The notes under the pieces were generated by a model that did no database searches, had not been told where the DNA came from, and saw only the letters and a program-made list of their open reading frames with translations. From Callorhinus ursinus (taxonomy: Eukaryota; Chordata; Mammalia; Carnivora; Otariidae), in contig NW_020312785.1 of the NCBI RefSeq assembly GCF_003265705.1, forward strand, positions 131,425,932 through 131,489,931: a DNA stretch of 64,000 nt. Direction: 5' to 3'. Below, piece after piece: positions 10,842-22,130 of the stretch (position 1 is the stretch's first letter; each line of letters opens with the position of its first letter). The translations under genes were made by a program, and so were the position numbers.

Positions 10842-11220
10842 CAGTGGTTCTCAAACTTGTCTTCATATGGCGTCACCAGGGATGCTTCCAAAAATGCTAA
10901 TGTTTCATCCCATTCCTAGAGATTGTGATCTTTCAAAAAATTTTTTTAGATCTATTTATTTATTTGAAAGAGAGCAGGAGCACACAGAGGGAGAGGGAGA
11001 GGGAGAGGGAGAAACAGACTCCCCACTGAGCAGGAAGCCCGATGTGCGGCTCGATCCCAGGACTCTGGGATCATGACCTGAACTGAAGGCAGATACTTAA
11101 CCTACTGAGCCACCCAGGCTCCCTGAGATTGTGATTTAATTTGTCCGGGATGTGTCTTGGGCACTGGCAGCTTTGAAAGATGGTCAGATTTGAATATGCA
11201 GCCAAGTTTAGGAACCACTA
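10842..11220 (+). mobile_element. MER5-like hAT MITE split by a SINE
   Basis: Begins cagtggttctcaaac and ends aggaaccacta, a matching terminal inverted repeat pair. The flanks ctctacac and ccctatac agree at six of eight bases, as expected for an aged hAT 8-bp target duplication. The Can-SINE at 10930-11124 is inserted inside. Confidence 0.65.
10930..11124 (-). mobile_element. Can-SINE, minus strand
   Basis: Antisense SINE: T/A-rich tail at 10937-10964, (AGGG)n-like purine tract at 10985-11012, 'gggatcatgacctgaactga' near 11068, and 'ctgagccacccaggctccct' at the head. Target duplication gagattgtgat at 10919-10929 and 11125-11135. Confidence 0.95.
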
Positions 11221-11646
11221 CCCTATACTTTGCTTACTGGTACTACCCTGTTTGAAAAGTTTTTTAGGGCCCCATCCTATCCTATTTTGGGTTGTAGTTT
11301 TCTCTATCAATTCTATTCCATATGCTTCCCATTTTGCAGAAATTCATAATGATTCTGTCCCATTAACAGTATGAGTTCCCTTTATTGTCTAATACTGTTA
11401 TATATTTAAATTTTGTGCTTTAACTCTTTCCAAAGGAAAATATAATCCAGGTTGTGTAGCTGTATGTTGGTTGTAGATTGGTATATCTTTTACTTCATTT
11501 TTCTCTTTCACTGTCCTTTTGTTTTCCTGGCATGACCAGATTCCTAAAAATCCAACGTGGCTACACCAGTTTTCAACCCTTGTTCTCAGTTCTTAGTCTG
11601 TCTTTTTGATTCCTCATTGGCGTTCCTTGAGGACTCCTCTTGTAGC
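11221..11646. other. Unassigned non-coding
   Basis: No family recognised. The 64-codon frame at 11180-11374 starts inside the hAT element and has no support. Confidence 0.4.
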
Positions 11647-11866
11647 AGGGTTTCCTCAGCAATGGCACTACTGACATTTTGGGCCAGAGAATTCTTTGAT
11701 GTAGATGGCTGTCAGATGTTTAGCAGCATACCTGACCCTTACCCACTAGATGCTGGGAGCAGTCCTCAACCTCCCCCCAACCCCAGCCAGTTTGTGGCAA
11801 ACATATTTCAAGGATTTCCAGATGTTCCATAGCAGGCAAAATTCCCTCCAGGTTGATGACTACTGA
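11647..11866 (-). mobile_element. MER20 hAT MITE, antisense
   Basis: Reverse complement of MER20: 'ggcactactgacattttggg' near 11663, 'gatgtttagcagcatacctg' near 11715, 'cccactagatgctgggagc', 'ttccatagcaggcaaaattc', 'ggttgatgactactg'. Near full length. Confidence 0.8.
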
Positions 11867-13621
11867 GCTATATAGGATTGTCAAACATTCACAATGGCAG
11901 CAAGTACATTAAAAAAAAAATATTATTTCACAAGTGAGACAGTCTTTACTATGTTCATGAGTGCTTTTTTTTTTTTTTAATCAATTGCATTTCATATGCT
12001 GATGTCCTGGGATTGTCCTGAGTTCGTGAAAGTTTATTCTTCACTGTTAAGATGGTTTAGCTCATACAAAATGAAATTACAAGTTAGTGAAACTTTTCAT
12101 AAGAAGAAATTCACAGAGAGAGAGAGAGGGAGAGATCATAGCCCAGAGGACCCAGTATTAGAATAAGAAAAAAATGATTACTCTATAAATGGTCACTGTT
12201 TGGACTGAATTGTGGCTAAAATTACCTGATCTTAGAAAACAAGAATTTACCCAACAGGCTGATCCCTCACTTCCATTCCCAAGGTTAAATATGTTAAGAT
12301 TCCATCTTTATTATAGTCCCTTCGAGAGGAAGAAAGGTACATTAACTGTGTCTTCATGAGTAGACTATATTCCTTTTATTTCCTATAAGGGAACCTCTCT
12401 TAGCCACTGCTTTTTAAAATACTCACAGCTCTAATAAACCAGAGAGCCCACTGGTACACAATATGAAAACAGATGATAGAAGGGTAAACAGAAGCATGCA
12501 TCCTGAGCTTCCTACTTCCTCTCTTACTGATAAAATTAGCTGAAGGTAAGATAGATTGTAGGTCTATCAGCCACAGGTCACATACAATGGTACTCATGGA
12601 ACTGAAAATTCAGTGTTTCCAAAGGGAATTTTCATCTCAGGTACACAATTGTATTTCCTTCATGCTATATTTGACACGATTTGTTCACACTTTTGAAATT
12701 TTAGTCAAAGCAAATAGTCTTCCACTCGGGTGAAGAAGGTTACAGATTGGCAGTGAGTACCTGAAGCAGAGATTTGCAACTAGAAACTGAATTGTCACCC
12801 AGATGCAGGAGGCTTTTGCTCAGTGTAAATTAAAGAAATGTTTTCTGTCGTGCTTTGCATTTCCAAAGCCAACATTTGAACACCAGCTTTTTTCTTGAGC
12901 ACTGTGGGGAAGAGGAGCTTTCATCTTTCCACCCCTGACCTGGCTCACTGCCTGGGGCCTGGCCCTTCCTGTGCCTCACATGGTTACCCTGGGTTCTGTG
13001 GGCTTTTCAGCAGGGTGCTGCTGAGTGCTTGCCAGAAGGGTAGCTGACTGATTTGTCCTCACTGTGATGGAGACACTAAAAACTTGCTTTGAACAAATAC
13101 ACGTAGGGCAAATTGAAAGGGGAAAGTTTGTGTCAGAACTTACTTTATTTTAGGAAGTAGTTTTTGTTACTCTGGGGTTCAAAGGCCACGGATCCTTTAT
13201 TTTAGTTCAGTTCACCTCCTTCAGCTCTTCTCTCCCATTCACTAAACTGTCGTGAACAATTTTGGACACTCTAACAGTAAATGGACTTGCCCTTGTCATT
13301 TGGCTTGAAGTTCTGCATATGACAAATGTGTCTTCTCCTGTGCATTACATTCTCTTTAACAACCTGAAAACTTCACTTAGGCCATCTTTGCTTTGGCCCT
13401 GAAATAGCCAAAAATAGCCAAACAATTGTCAATGGTATAGTTGGATGCTGAAGTCTCCAGAAAATGCCTCTGGCCTTCATTTCCTTTTTTGTTTCTTAGG
13501 TTGCATTACCCGATGCTTCATGCAGTGGCATGGGCTTTTGGAATAAATGGATGCCTACTAGCTGTCCTTAAAGAAAGGACAGATTTAGAATAATAATAGC
13601 CCGATACGTTCTATCTGCTAG
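11867..13621. other. Unassigned non-coding, 1.75 kb
   Basis: No repeat family recognised. Contains a 10-base A run near 11911, a 12-base T run near 11967, and a short (GA)n at 12113-12136. The 12640-13100 part has balanced composition but no exon-like frame I can support. Confidence 0.4.
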
Positions 13622-13676
13622 AACAAATGCTTTTCTACATATTACATTTTTATCTTCACAACAACCCTTTATTCTA
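13622..13676 (-). mobile_element. MIR fragment, antisense
   Basis: 'ctacatattacatttttatc' followed by 'ttcacaacaacccttt' matches the 3' part of MIR read backwards. Confidence 0.5.
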
Positions 13677-14064
13677 AGGCCATGTTAGAGCCAACCTTTG
13701 TCTACCACCTTTTCAGATCCACTTCTGGAAACCATGACAAGTGATGTGGATCTTAAGGCATTCTTAAAAGGGACAGAATGAGCTTTAAGCTGATATCACC
13801 AGCCAACATTATGCAAACACTCCCTAGATGTCTCTCCCTGTCTGTGAATTTCCTTCCGCAGCAGATACCGACAACCACCCTGGCTTCACCGACACACTCC
13901 TCTGCTCTCCCAGAGCCCCTCATGACTCTGCCATTCCCCCTTTTCTTGGCTTCATTTTCCTTTCTTCACCTGCATGCCACCCCCCTGGGGGAGCACAATT
14001 TGCCTTAGGTTAGCATCTTCACCAGAATTCTGGTGAAAAATTCTGCCCTTTGTTTCATGTCTAT
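13677..14064. other. Unassigned non-coding
   Basis: Two overlapping plus frames (13778-14008 and 13828-14013) in different phases run through a C/T-rich stretch. Neither shows a known domain. Confidence 0.4.
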
Positions 14065-14172
14065 GAAGAAATAGAAGCAAAGAAACTAATTTGCTCAAGA
14101 TCCCTCAGGTCACAACAGCAGATCTGGATTTGAACCGGGGTCTTTCTGACTCTGATGACTGTGTTCTTTCCT
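14065..14172 (-). mobile_element. MIR, antisense
   Basis: 'ttgctcaagatccctcaggt' then 'gatctggatttgaacc' matches the antisense MIR core, where the consensus reads as a cleared-gut phrase for the tRNA-related and core parts. Confidence 0.65.
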
Positions 14173-14810
14173 TCTAATTAGCTTTCTTTGCATTTCCATC
14201 ATCTATAGATGATCCTGTTTATGTCAAGGCTTAATGTTGGATTTTATAAATTTCTAATCAACATTATTTGAGCAGAGTGATTACTTGGAACCAGAGATGA
14301 CAAGTCCAAGTGTGCCCAGAGGAGTTTAAATGGGTTGGAAAAACTTGTTAACTGGGTTGTTTATTTAAAAAGGAAACAAAAGTCCCTCAGGTTATGAAGC
14401 TGGAGGTAACATAATTAAACAGGTATTCCTAGGTGCATTCTTTAAAAAGACTTTCTAGACTAACAGATTTCTTCTCCATCCACCCACAGTACCCACACAA
14501 CCATTACTACTCTGACTGATCTTCCTGTAGGGAAATCAATATAATTGCTCAACAACTCCACATCTACAGATGTCACCAGCCCCAGGCCTTAGCTTTTGTT
14601 TTGTCCCTACTGAGTGAGCAACAGTGAATCGATGAGACTTTGTAATTGTTGTTGTTATTGTTTTTCATATAATGGAAACTACATGGCAGACTCCTGCAGT
14701 TCCACAGCACAGGCATCCACGTGGTCTGATGGGGATTTGGTGTCCTTTCTTGTTTCTTTAGCTTGGTCCTTCCAAAAACACAGCTCGGGCTCCACATCCC
14801 TACTAGACAA
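14173..14810. other. Unassigned non-coding
   Basis: Includes a short (TTG)n near 14647. Frames on both strands at 14573-14895 overlap each other and have no supporting motif. Confidence 0.4.
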
Positions 14811-14920
14811 TGGTTGTCCACCCCGGCTGCATGTTGTTATTCCCCCAGGAGACTTTCATGAAGTATGGATGGCTAACCCCACTGCTGATCAATAAATCAG
14901 AATCCCAGGGGGTGGGGAAG
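14811..14920 (+). mobile_element. hAT-type MITE fragment (MER5/MER58-like)
   Basis: Phrases 'ccccggctgcatgttgttat', 'tcaataaatcagaatcccag' and 'gggggtgggg' are typical of small Charlie-derived elements. Family assignment within hAT is uncertain. Confidence 0.5.
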
Positions 14921-15114
14921 AATCCATTGTGCTACCCCTAGGCTACATGACTGTTATGTTAAACTAAACTACTCAATTCCCACTGGTATACGAATACAGG
15001 AGATAGCTCAAAAGCCTGCTATAGAGGTTGTACTTTGCAGTTTCAGTAAGAAATTTAGCAATTGCTTGTGATGTTCTGGCTGAAAACGGAGGGTTTATCA
15101 ATCAGATTGGCCAT

Positions 15115-15425
15115 GATGATATTCAGTGACAGACTACTCCCAAACTCAGTGGTTTTCATCAAGGAACATTTATTTCTTGTTCATGGGGCTGTAGATAAGC
15201 ATGCTTTGGCTGGTCCAAGCTGGACTCTGATGGGTAGTTTTGCATCAGGATTTAGGTTAAGCTGTATTTTACTCCAGGTGAGGGTATGGTTCAGATCTTC
15301 CATCTTCCTTGGACCGCTGACTGCATGGGGCCATGTGCTTCTCATGGCAGAACCTAAAAGATTTCTGCTTGGGTTGTGTCCACTAATGTGCCTTTGGACA
15401 TAGTCATTCATACAGCCCAGCCCAA
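15115..15425 (+). repeat. Ancient interspersed repeat, family unnamed
   Basis: The opening 'gacagactactcccaaactc' with 'agtggttttcatcaaggaac' and the later 'catggggccatgtgcttctc' match a recurrent mammalian repeat I recognise but cannot name. A similar pattern appears at 37690-38002, 59285-59700 and perhaps 20945-21340. Overlapping frames on both strands (113 and 109 codons) are therefore discounted. Confidence 0.45.
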
Positions 15426-16060
15426 CACTAGTGGGCTGGAAACCAAACTCCTCTGCCCCACAGTATGGGGGGAAGAGGATAAATTTATTGACAGAAGTCC
15501 ACACTTGCACAAGAAAAAATATACATTTATTGACAGTTTCTTAAAAGATAAGTAACGAAAGAAGGTCTGGACTTTCAACTTTCTGTAGACATAAAATTAT
15601 TCCAATATTTTAAAAATTTCATTTAAAAGGTAACAAAAGGCTGGGCCTACAGGGGAGGTGGGGATGTAGTTCTAGTCACCGAAGTGTTGAAGCAGAGTAT
15701 AGATCATCCTTTGGTAGGAAACGTGTGCGAAGGACTCTAGCATTAGCTGATTATTGAGTGTACTGGTTTGGTTAGATTTGTAGTTGATTTACCACAGGGA
15801 GAGAAAGAAAGAATAGGACATGAAGATTCCACATTCAAATGATCATGATAAGCCACAACAAGAAGAAATGTCAAAGTGATAAAAAAAAGTCACACATATG
15901 GTTTACAATTCCATTGTTTATATATTTTAGATAAAAATCTGTACATAAGAAACTCGTGTATGATTTATATTTTATTGACTGATTAAATAGAACATCAATT
16001 AGAATTCCTAAATTATCTTGGGAATCACCTGTCAGGATTAGTCTGGAAGACTGATTAATG
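15426..16060. other. Unassigned AT-rich non-coding
   Basis: No family recognised. A 70-codon minus frame at 15871-16083 has no motif. Confidence 0.4.
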
Positions 16061-16245
16061 CTATATTTATTTTGAAGTGCCAAGTACAGCTAAGTGCTTT
16101 ACATGGATAATTTCAGCTTTGTGAGGTAGGTACTAATGACAACTCCATTTTACGGATGAAAAACTGAGGCCTAATGACATAAAGTAATCTGCCCAAAGTC
16201 CCACAATTTATGACTGGTGTTGTTGAAAGTTCAAGGCAGGGCATC
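16061..16245 (-). mobile_element. MIR, antisense, near full length
   Basis: Consecutive antisense landmarks: 'agctaagtgctttacatgga', 'gctttgtgaggtaggtacta', 'ccattttacggatgaaaaac', 'ctgcccaaagtcccacaat'. Confidence 0.8.
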
Positions 16246-16928
16246 TGGTCCTATAAAGTGTGGTGTAGTCATAATACTTTACTGGCTACCCATTCGGACT
16301 GACATGCCGTTACAAGTCCTAGCACTTTCCCCAGTAGCCTGCTCTGCTGTGTGACAAACAACCACCATGACACTTGGCTGCTTTGGCACAGTTCTGGAAT
16401 TATCTTGAGATGCTGCTGCATCTACTTTGCAAAGGTCTTCTCTCTGAGAGTGCTTCACACCTTTCTGGAAATCATGTGTTTCCAAAGCTGCCATGAATCA
16501 GGATTCCTTCCCCAAAGACAAGGGACCACCCTCATCACAGCCTCAATTCATTGGAGACTCATTCTCTGTTGTTCGAGCTGCCGCCCACGTTGTTATTGAT
16601 TATTTCTAACTTGCCAGAGGGAGCTGACAGCCAAATGGAAGGCTGGGATTTCCCAATCAATAGTCATTAGAACCACATTTATTATACATGGAATACCCTT
16701 CGGGGCTGGGGTACACCCTTAACAGTAAAAGGAAAAAAAAACCCAAGAGCTTATTTTTGGAACACAAACAGCTCTCTTCAGGGAACAGCTAGAATCAGCC
16801 AAAGAAATGCATTCACAGGGGTCTTTTTCTCTCAGACATCATTCCTACCTCACATGTAAGTACTTCTCAGGGAATTTAAGTTCCAGGATGTCTTGTAAGA
16901 GGGATGTGGCCATGGACAGGCTCTCTGA

Positions 16929-16929
<1 letters not shown>
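16246..16929. other. Unassigned non-coding
   Basis: Overlapping frames on both strands at 16279-16599 have no recognisable content. The 16320-16620 part may be an ancient repeat but I cannot assign it. Confidence 0.35.

Positions 16930-16976
<47 letters not shown>
16930..16976. repeat. (GT)n microsatellite, about 23 units
   Basis: Uninterrupted alternating T/G over about 46 bases. Likely length-polymorphic and capable of Z-DNA. Confidence 0.97.
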
Positions 16977-16979
<3 letters not shown>

Positions 16980-18574
16980 GAACTGAAGGAAGACATTCAA
17001 ATCACCACTTTGATTCATCAAACTTGAATGTGAAAAGAGAGCAGGGAAAAATAAAAGACCTGACTTGGTAATAAATCTGAAAAAAAAGTACAGACTATTC
17101 TTTTAGTGAAAGTGAATGGATAGGGGGACAGAAAGGTAGAAGAACAAGCCAGACAAAAATAATCTGTCAGAATGGGAATAAGAATCAACACATGGTGCTT
17201 AGTAATTTGTTGTGATAAGCAAGATGTCCCTAAGCAAGTATAGTCCAGCAGGGTATCCTGAAACAGTAAGAAAAGGAGAACAGAACACATTTTATGGAAC
17301 CAAATGATTGTGATTCATGAGGCAGCGCTGGTATATTCTCACGTCTACTTTATTCCCTTTTTCTATTATCAACAATTGCTCAATCTTCCAGAGTTACCTT
17401 TTAGACTGTAGTAGGGAGCGGGCTATTCCAAGTTTGTTTGGTTAATACATTTCCTGAGATAAAATAGATAAAATGCCTTTACACAGAGAGAAAAGGCCCC
17501 TGGTTTTCTGATCTTTTAGGTCTTGCTGAATTAGCCTTGTACTTCTTATCCCCCTCCAACTTACTGGCTTCACATCCTGGGTTTTTAAAACCATTTCATA
17601 TTCAGTCTAATTTACTTTTCACCCCCTTTTTTGTGGCTTTTGGGAGGTGGGACCTTGGGAAAGACCTCTACCTTACAGTTCTCCAATTATTCCCTTCTTG
17701 TTCTCAAGAAAGAATCTGGAGCCAGTCATACCAGTCTTGCTTGAAATAGGGTCGAGAAATCCAGTCATTTGTCCCCATTATGGTCTGCAAACATTGCTTT
17801 CATTGAGCATGGGCCATACCTCCAAATGGGATTGGCTTCTAGGTTAATCAGACTAATTCTAGAAAGAGCAGAAGGAGGAAATGCTGAGAGTAAACACAGA
17901 CCTTGGGAGAAAGGGTGCCTCAAACTAATAGCCCAAGACCTGAGCCTGCCAGTTATAAACTGTGAACTTTTTGGTTCTTCCAACACTTGAAGCATCATCT
18001 GCAGATGGAGAGAGATTCTGTCTGTACTTAGGCCGTCAATTAGAGTAGGCAAAATACGGTGATACAGCTAAAATGCTTTGACCCCTTGAGAGGCAGATAA
18101 TATTTATAAATGAGGTATCTTTATTATTGTGTATTTTTGCACAAAGCTGCTTCTTTATATCACATTTTTACATTCCATTTTACCAGGCCATTAAAAAAAA
18201 AACCACACATATACAAAGGTAAAAGGGCAGAGAGGTAACTAGATACACAGGTACATAGACAAATGAGTGAAGTAAAATTCCTTAAGTGGTAGTTTTCAAG
18301 TATAAATCAGGATAAGTTGATGCCTTTAACTCAGAACAGAATTTAGCTTCAGAAAAATGGGTAGTAAGATGGAATTAGAAGATCGTATCAGGATGAACTA
18401 AAATTAGGGATTTGTGACTTAAGAAGTTACACATTAAGTTAGGGATTGGTGGGTGATAGATGGCCCTGACATTTAAGGCAAAAGAAAGAAAGAAACCTCT
18501 ATTTAGTACAGGCAGTAGGGAGAGAGAGAGAGGCTGGGGACATAGTGACAACAATAAATCTGGGAATAAAACTA
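16977..18574. other. Unassigned non-coding, 1.6 kb
   Basis: No repeat recognised. Several frames of 66-112 codons occur (longest 18375-18713, minus) but overlap others on the opposite strand and show no domain. Confidence 0.4.
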
Positions 18575-18684
18575 AACAAGTAGATAGTAGCTCCTTGAGG
18601 CAGAGCCTATGTCTCATAGTTCCTTGTCTTTCAGAATTTCTTGTCTCACAGTGGTTGCCTGATAAATGTTCATTGTTTGAATAA
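18575..18684 (+). mobile_element. L2 3' end
   Basis: 'gctccttgaggcagagccta' then 'gcctgataaatgttcattgt' and a 'ttgaataaa' end match the L2 tail. Confidence 0.6.
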
Positions 18685-20024
18685 AATACAGAGAAGGCAA
18701 ACATTAAGTACATTAATCAAGATAGAAACTAGATGGTATAACTACTAGTAATAGCTAAAGATATAAACAGAAAAAGGAGAGCTGAGTTTTGATGAGAAAC
18801 TGGATACAATAAGAGATGAAAAAATGGTTGAAAAAAGTCATTCAGTCACGTTTGGGAGAGAGGAAAAGGAATTTGGATCATGGTCTGTGTTGGCCAGTGG
18901 GTAAAAAGAGGCTTTTTCAACAGAGGCTCAAATAAAATGAGTGCATTTGTAAATATTTATGTCACAAAGGAGAGCTGTATGAGTGAAATTCAGGAAGAGA
19001 AGCTGGTTGCTCCAACCAGGATCTCCGGGCTTAGGACGATGTTTCTGAAAACTAGGCAGGCCTAGCCTAAAAGTGAAAGTGGCCGCTTCGGTAAAACAGA
19101 GATTCACCATCACTGGAGGTATTCACATAGAGGCTGGAGCACTATTATGGATGGTGGTTATTGGGGAGATTCAGGAAGCACATGCTCACTGGGACACCTA
19201 ACCTATGATTTCCCTCTTGTCCCTGAGATTTTGTGTTTCACTGCTCAATAGTGAGGACCTGTTACTGCATAGATGCTTCTAGGTCCCCACCATTTACTCA
19301 GCAGCAAGTGTCCTGGCCCCTTCCTCAAGTGTAGCAGAATAGCAGACCCTACAACTGGTTTAACAGCTGGCTCTCCAGGGGGAAGAAAGTGACTTCATTT
19401 GTAGTGTTTGCTGATTTCTTGGGTTTACGTACTGCCACCGTGCTGATTTCAAGCTTTCATTGTGACGGCATTGAACCTGGAGTTGGAAAGATGGGCTCAC
19501 AATTGCCTCTCATGAAACTGTGGGCACTTCTCTAGCATTACTCTGAATCCCTGCTCCAGGATCAAGCATATTGTCTGGGGAAGTGTGAATCCATTTGCAA
19601 GTTGTTAGTGCTTTCCAGGTCGCCCAAGAAGGCTGCCCAGGAGGGAGGAGAAGGTTCCACGGGCTGGTCTGGACAAACAGTCATGCATACACTCCCTGCT
19701 TTCTCACCACCAGCGGGACATTTCAGAGCAAAATGGGTGGTGTTACCTCTTTTCATTGCCACACTCCCTGTTTAGATTCATTTGTGGTGACTTTCCCTTG
19801 CTTTGCATTTAAAAAGATATGAGTGAGTCTGTGTATGACATCCTTGGTGCAGTTTCCTGCTCCTCCTCTCCCTAATGGATCTCTGCTTTCCCTAGTTCTT
19901 GGGATTGGTCGGATAAACTGTAATGTAATATTGAGTTTATTGTCTTTGTCTTTCCGTTATCTTCTTCATGCCTTCCATGTGGTGTCCTGCTCTGCCTCCT
20001 CTCCTGCAGAGTCATAGCACCTCA
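18685..20024. other. Unassigned non-coding, 1.3 kb
   Basis: Nothing recognised. The opposed 66- and 75-codon frames at 19562-19822 are mutual shadows without support. Confidence 0.4.
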
Positions 20025-20218
20025 TGCCTATTGAGCCCTCACCATGAATCAAAACACCTTTTCCTATTAACTCTTCAAACCCTCCTGATAACTGATGGAT
20101 TAGATGACTAGTAATATCCGTAGTTTGCAGAGAAGAAACCGAAACAGAGACACAGCATAAGTAACTTTCTGTAGGTCATGCAGCCAGTATGTGTCAGAGC
20201 AGGGATTGGAATTGAGAT
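20025..20218 (-). mobile_element. MIR, antisense
   Basis: 'aaccctcctgataactgatg', 'tttgcagagaagaaaccgaa', 'gtaggtcatgcagccagtat' and 'agagcagggattgga' follow the antisense MIR order over nearly its whole length. Confidence 0.75.
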
Positions 20219-20944
20219 CATGGGGAGTTTTCTTATCTCTCTGGAAAGCAGTGTGGAAATCAAGAAGATTGTAGGGAATACACTGCCCTGCTAGATAAAG
20301 CGGAAAAAGTGATTTGCTAGAAAGATGGATCAGGTTCAGAGAGAATGTTGGCTCTGCTGTGAGGAAGCCTGTAGGTCAAATGTCTCATATAACCTCATAG
20401 AACCCCATGGAAAAGGAAAGAGTTGTTCTACTCACTTCATTTTATCACCTCAACTCTCACCTCGGTATGAGATGAAACCTGCTGGATTCACTTTTTTTTT
20501 TTTTTAAATAGGAAAATAGATGGGCATTGAGATTCAGGATTTTAATGGTTAGATCTTTCCAAATTCAATACACATGTAACTGGCCAGTGTATTTTATCCA
20601 TAAGACATCAATGTCATTAGGAGTGCCTTTAATCATAGTGGTGGTGGAAAACACCTATTTTTGAAAACTCAACCAATATCAGCGTTTTTGTGCCAAATTC
20701 ACTGGACAGTTCAGGCCAGATTGAGACTCAAGACTGAGTCCGTGATTAATGGCTGCTAACTAAAACCCTATCTACTTATATAGTAACACAAAGAAAAGTA
20801 AGACCTCACTTAGGGGGAGCTCAGATCCCCAGCAGTGGGACTTATCTGAAACTTTTTGGAGAATAAGATTAAACCAGCGTATGAATTCGGACTAACTGCA
20901 TATAAAAGAAAACACAGCATAATCATGACTTCAACATAAGGTTT
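20219..20944. other. Unassigned non-coding with T14 tract
   Basis: A 14-base T run lies at 20492-20505 without visible SINE sequence or target duplication. The rest is unassigned. Confidence 0.4.
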
Positions 20945-21340
20945 AATTTGATTTCTCATGAAATGAGTCTGGGGTGCTCAGTTTCAGGCTGGCGGTGGAG
21001 GTCCAGGGACAGCAGCATCTCAGCCTCCTCCATCCAACTTTCTGCTCCACCCTGTTTAGCACATGGTCATTTCAAGGTCCCACATAGCTGTGGGTGCTCC
21101 AGCCATCATATACAAAGACTAGGAAAACGAAGTAATGGGGAAAGGGCCAAAGGGCACATACTAGCCACCTATCTTCTTTCTGAAAACCACTCTAGAAAGA
21201 TTCACCTAGCACTTCTGCTTCTGTCTCGCTGGACAGAAGCACTTCCGCTTCTGTTTCACCGGTAGTCACATGACCTTACCCAACTACAAGGCAGGCCAGG
21301 AAATGTGGTATTTTAGTACCTGAAATCAGACCAGGATGCC
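20945..21340 (+). repeat. Possible ancient interspersed repeat with internal duplication
   Basis: Phrases such as 'gtagtcacatgaccttaccc' and 'ggcaggccaggaaatgtggt' resemble a mammalian-wide element I cannot name. Inside it, a 30-bp tandem duplication starts at 21208 and 21238, and a 9-bp stem (gcttctgtc at 21217-21225, gacagaagc at 21232-21240) forms a hairpin. The 105-codon frame is not supported. Confidence 0.45.
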
Positions 21341-21567
21341 TGAAGAAGAAGAGAGTGGGTAGTAGGTAGGGAGTGGACAGTCTCTGCCACAGGAGAAAGG
21401 ACTGGGCTGCCATAATTAATGTGACCAGGATATGCACTCTGCTGGGTAAAGAACTCTGAGGCTAAGGTGCACAAACGAACTGCTTCTTCTTTTACTGAGT
21501 TTTAACCACCTTGGCACTTACTTATGATTAAGGTATACTAATTTACCAGAGGCTAGGGTGAAACTAA

Positions 21568-22130
21568 TGCGGGTTCTTTTTCTTTTGAATGAGAGAAAAC
21601 AGACTCACAAGATGCAAGAAAAGACGAAAGCAGACTTTAATGCTACCTTACAACACTCCCAAGGCCCAGGTAAGAAGAAAGGGGGGAGCTCAGGCCAAAG
21701 GGACACATAGAGCCTGATGAATTAAATTACTGAGAAAGGGAGCGGGTCTCATTCCCATGGCTTCTGCAAGTTCCCCAGAAAACTGGGTCTCACCTCAATC
21801 TATCAGGCAGGAAGAGGAGTATCACCTGGGAGTGGCACTGGGGACAATGGCAAGGGCATGACAAGCTGGGTACCATTGTACTTGGCTGCCCCAGAGGAAA
21901 AGGGACTGGCTGGTGTGCTTGGATCTTAGCCAGTGCCGCCTGACAGGAAGCCTACCAAAGTTCTTCAAAGCTAAAAATCTGACATACTCTTAAATGTTAA
22001 CCACTCATTTGTGTCTAAATTCAAATGGCACTGTTATATTAAGCTGCGCCAGGGTTTCATATTGAAGGACTATGAGCTTTAATCAACTCGGGACATGCTC
22101 TGGTCACCAAAGGAGAATGTTTCATGAAAA
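21568..22130 (-). mobile_element. Possible ERV LTR fragment, antisense
   Basis: On the minus strand an ATTAAA-type polyadenylation signal near 21640 is followed by a pyrimidine-rich U5-like segment ending near a TG...CA-type boundary at 21568. A TATA-like AT-rich stretch lies about 85 bp upstream on that strand. No target duplication or primer-binding site found. Endogenous retrovirus origin is inference. Confidence 0.3.

Noticed and set aside
10867..11076. 69-codon frame with Glu-Gly repeats
   Set aside because: Runs from a hAT element into the purine tract of an antisense SINE.
15062..15510. 113-codon plus and 109-codon minus frames
   Set aside because: Opposed frames over an ancient interspersed repeat, with no domain in either.
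20492..20505. T14 tract as another tail-only insertion
   Set aside because: No flanking target duplication could be found, unlike 55016-55111.
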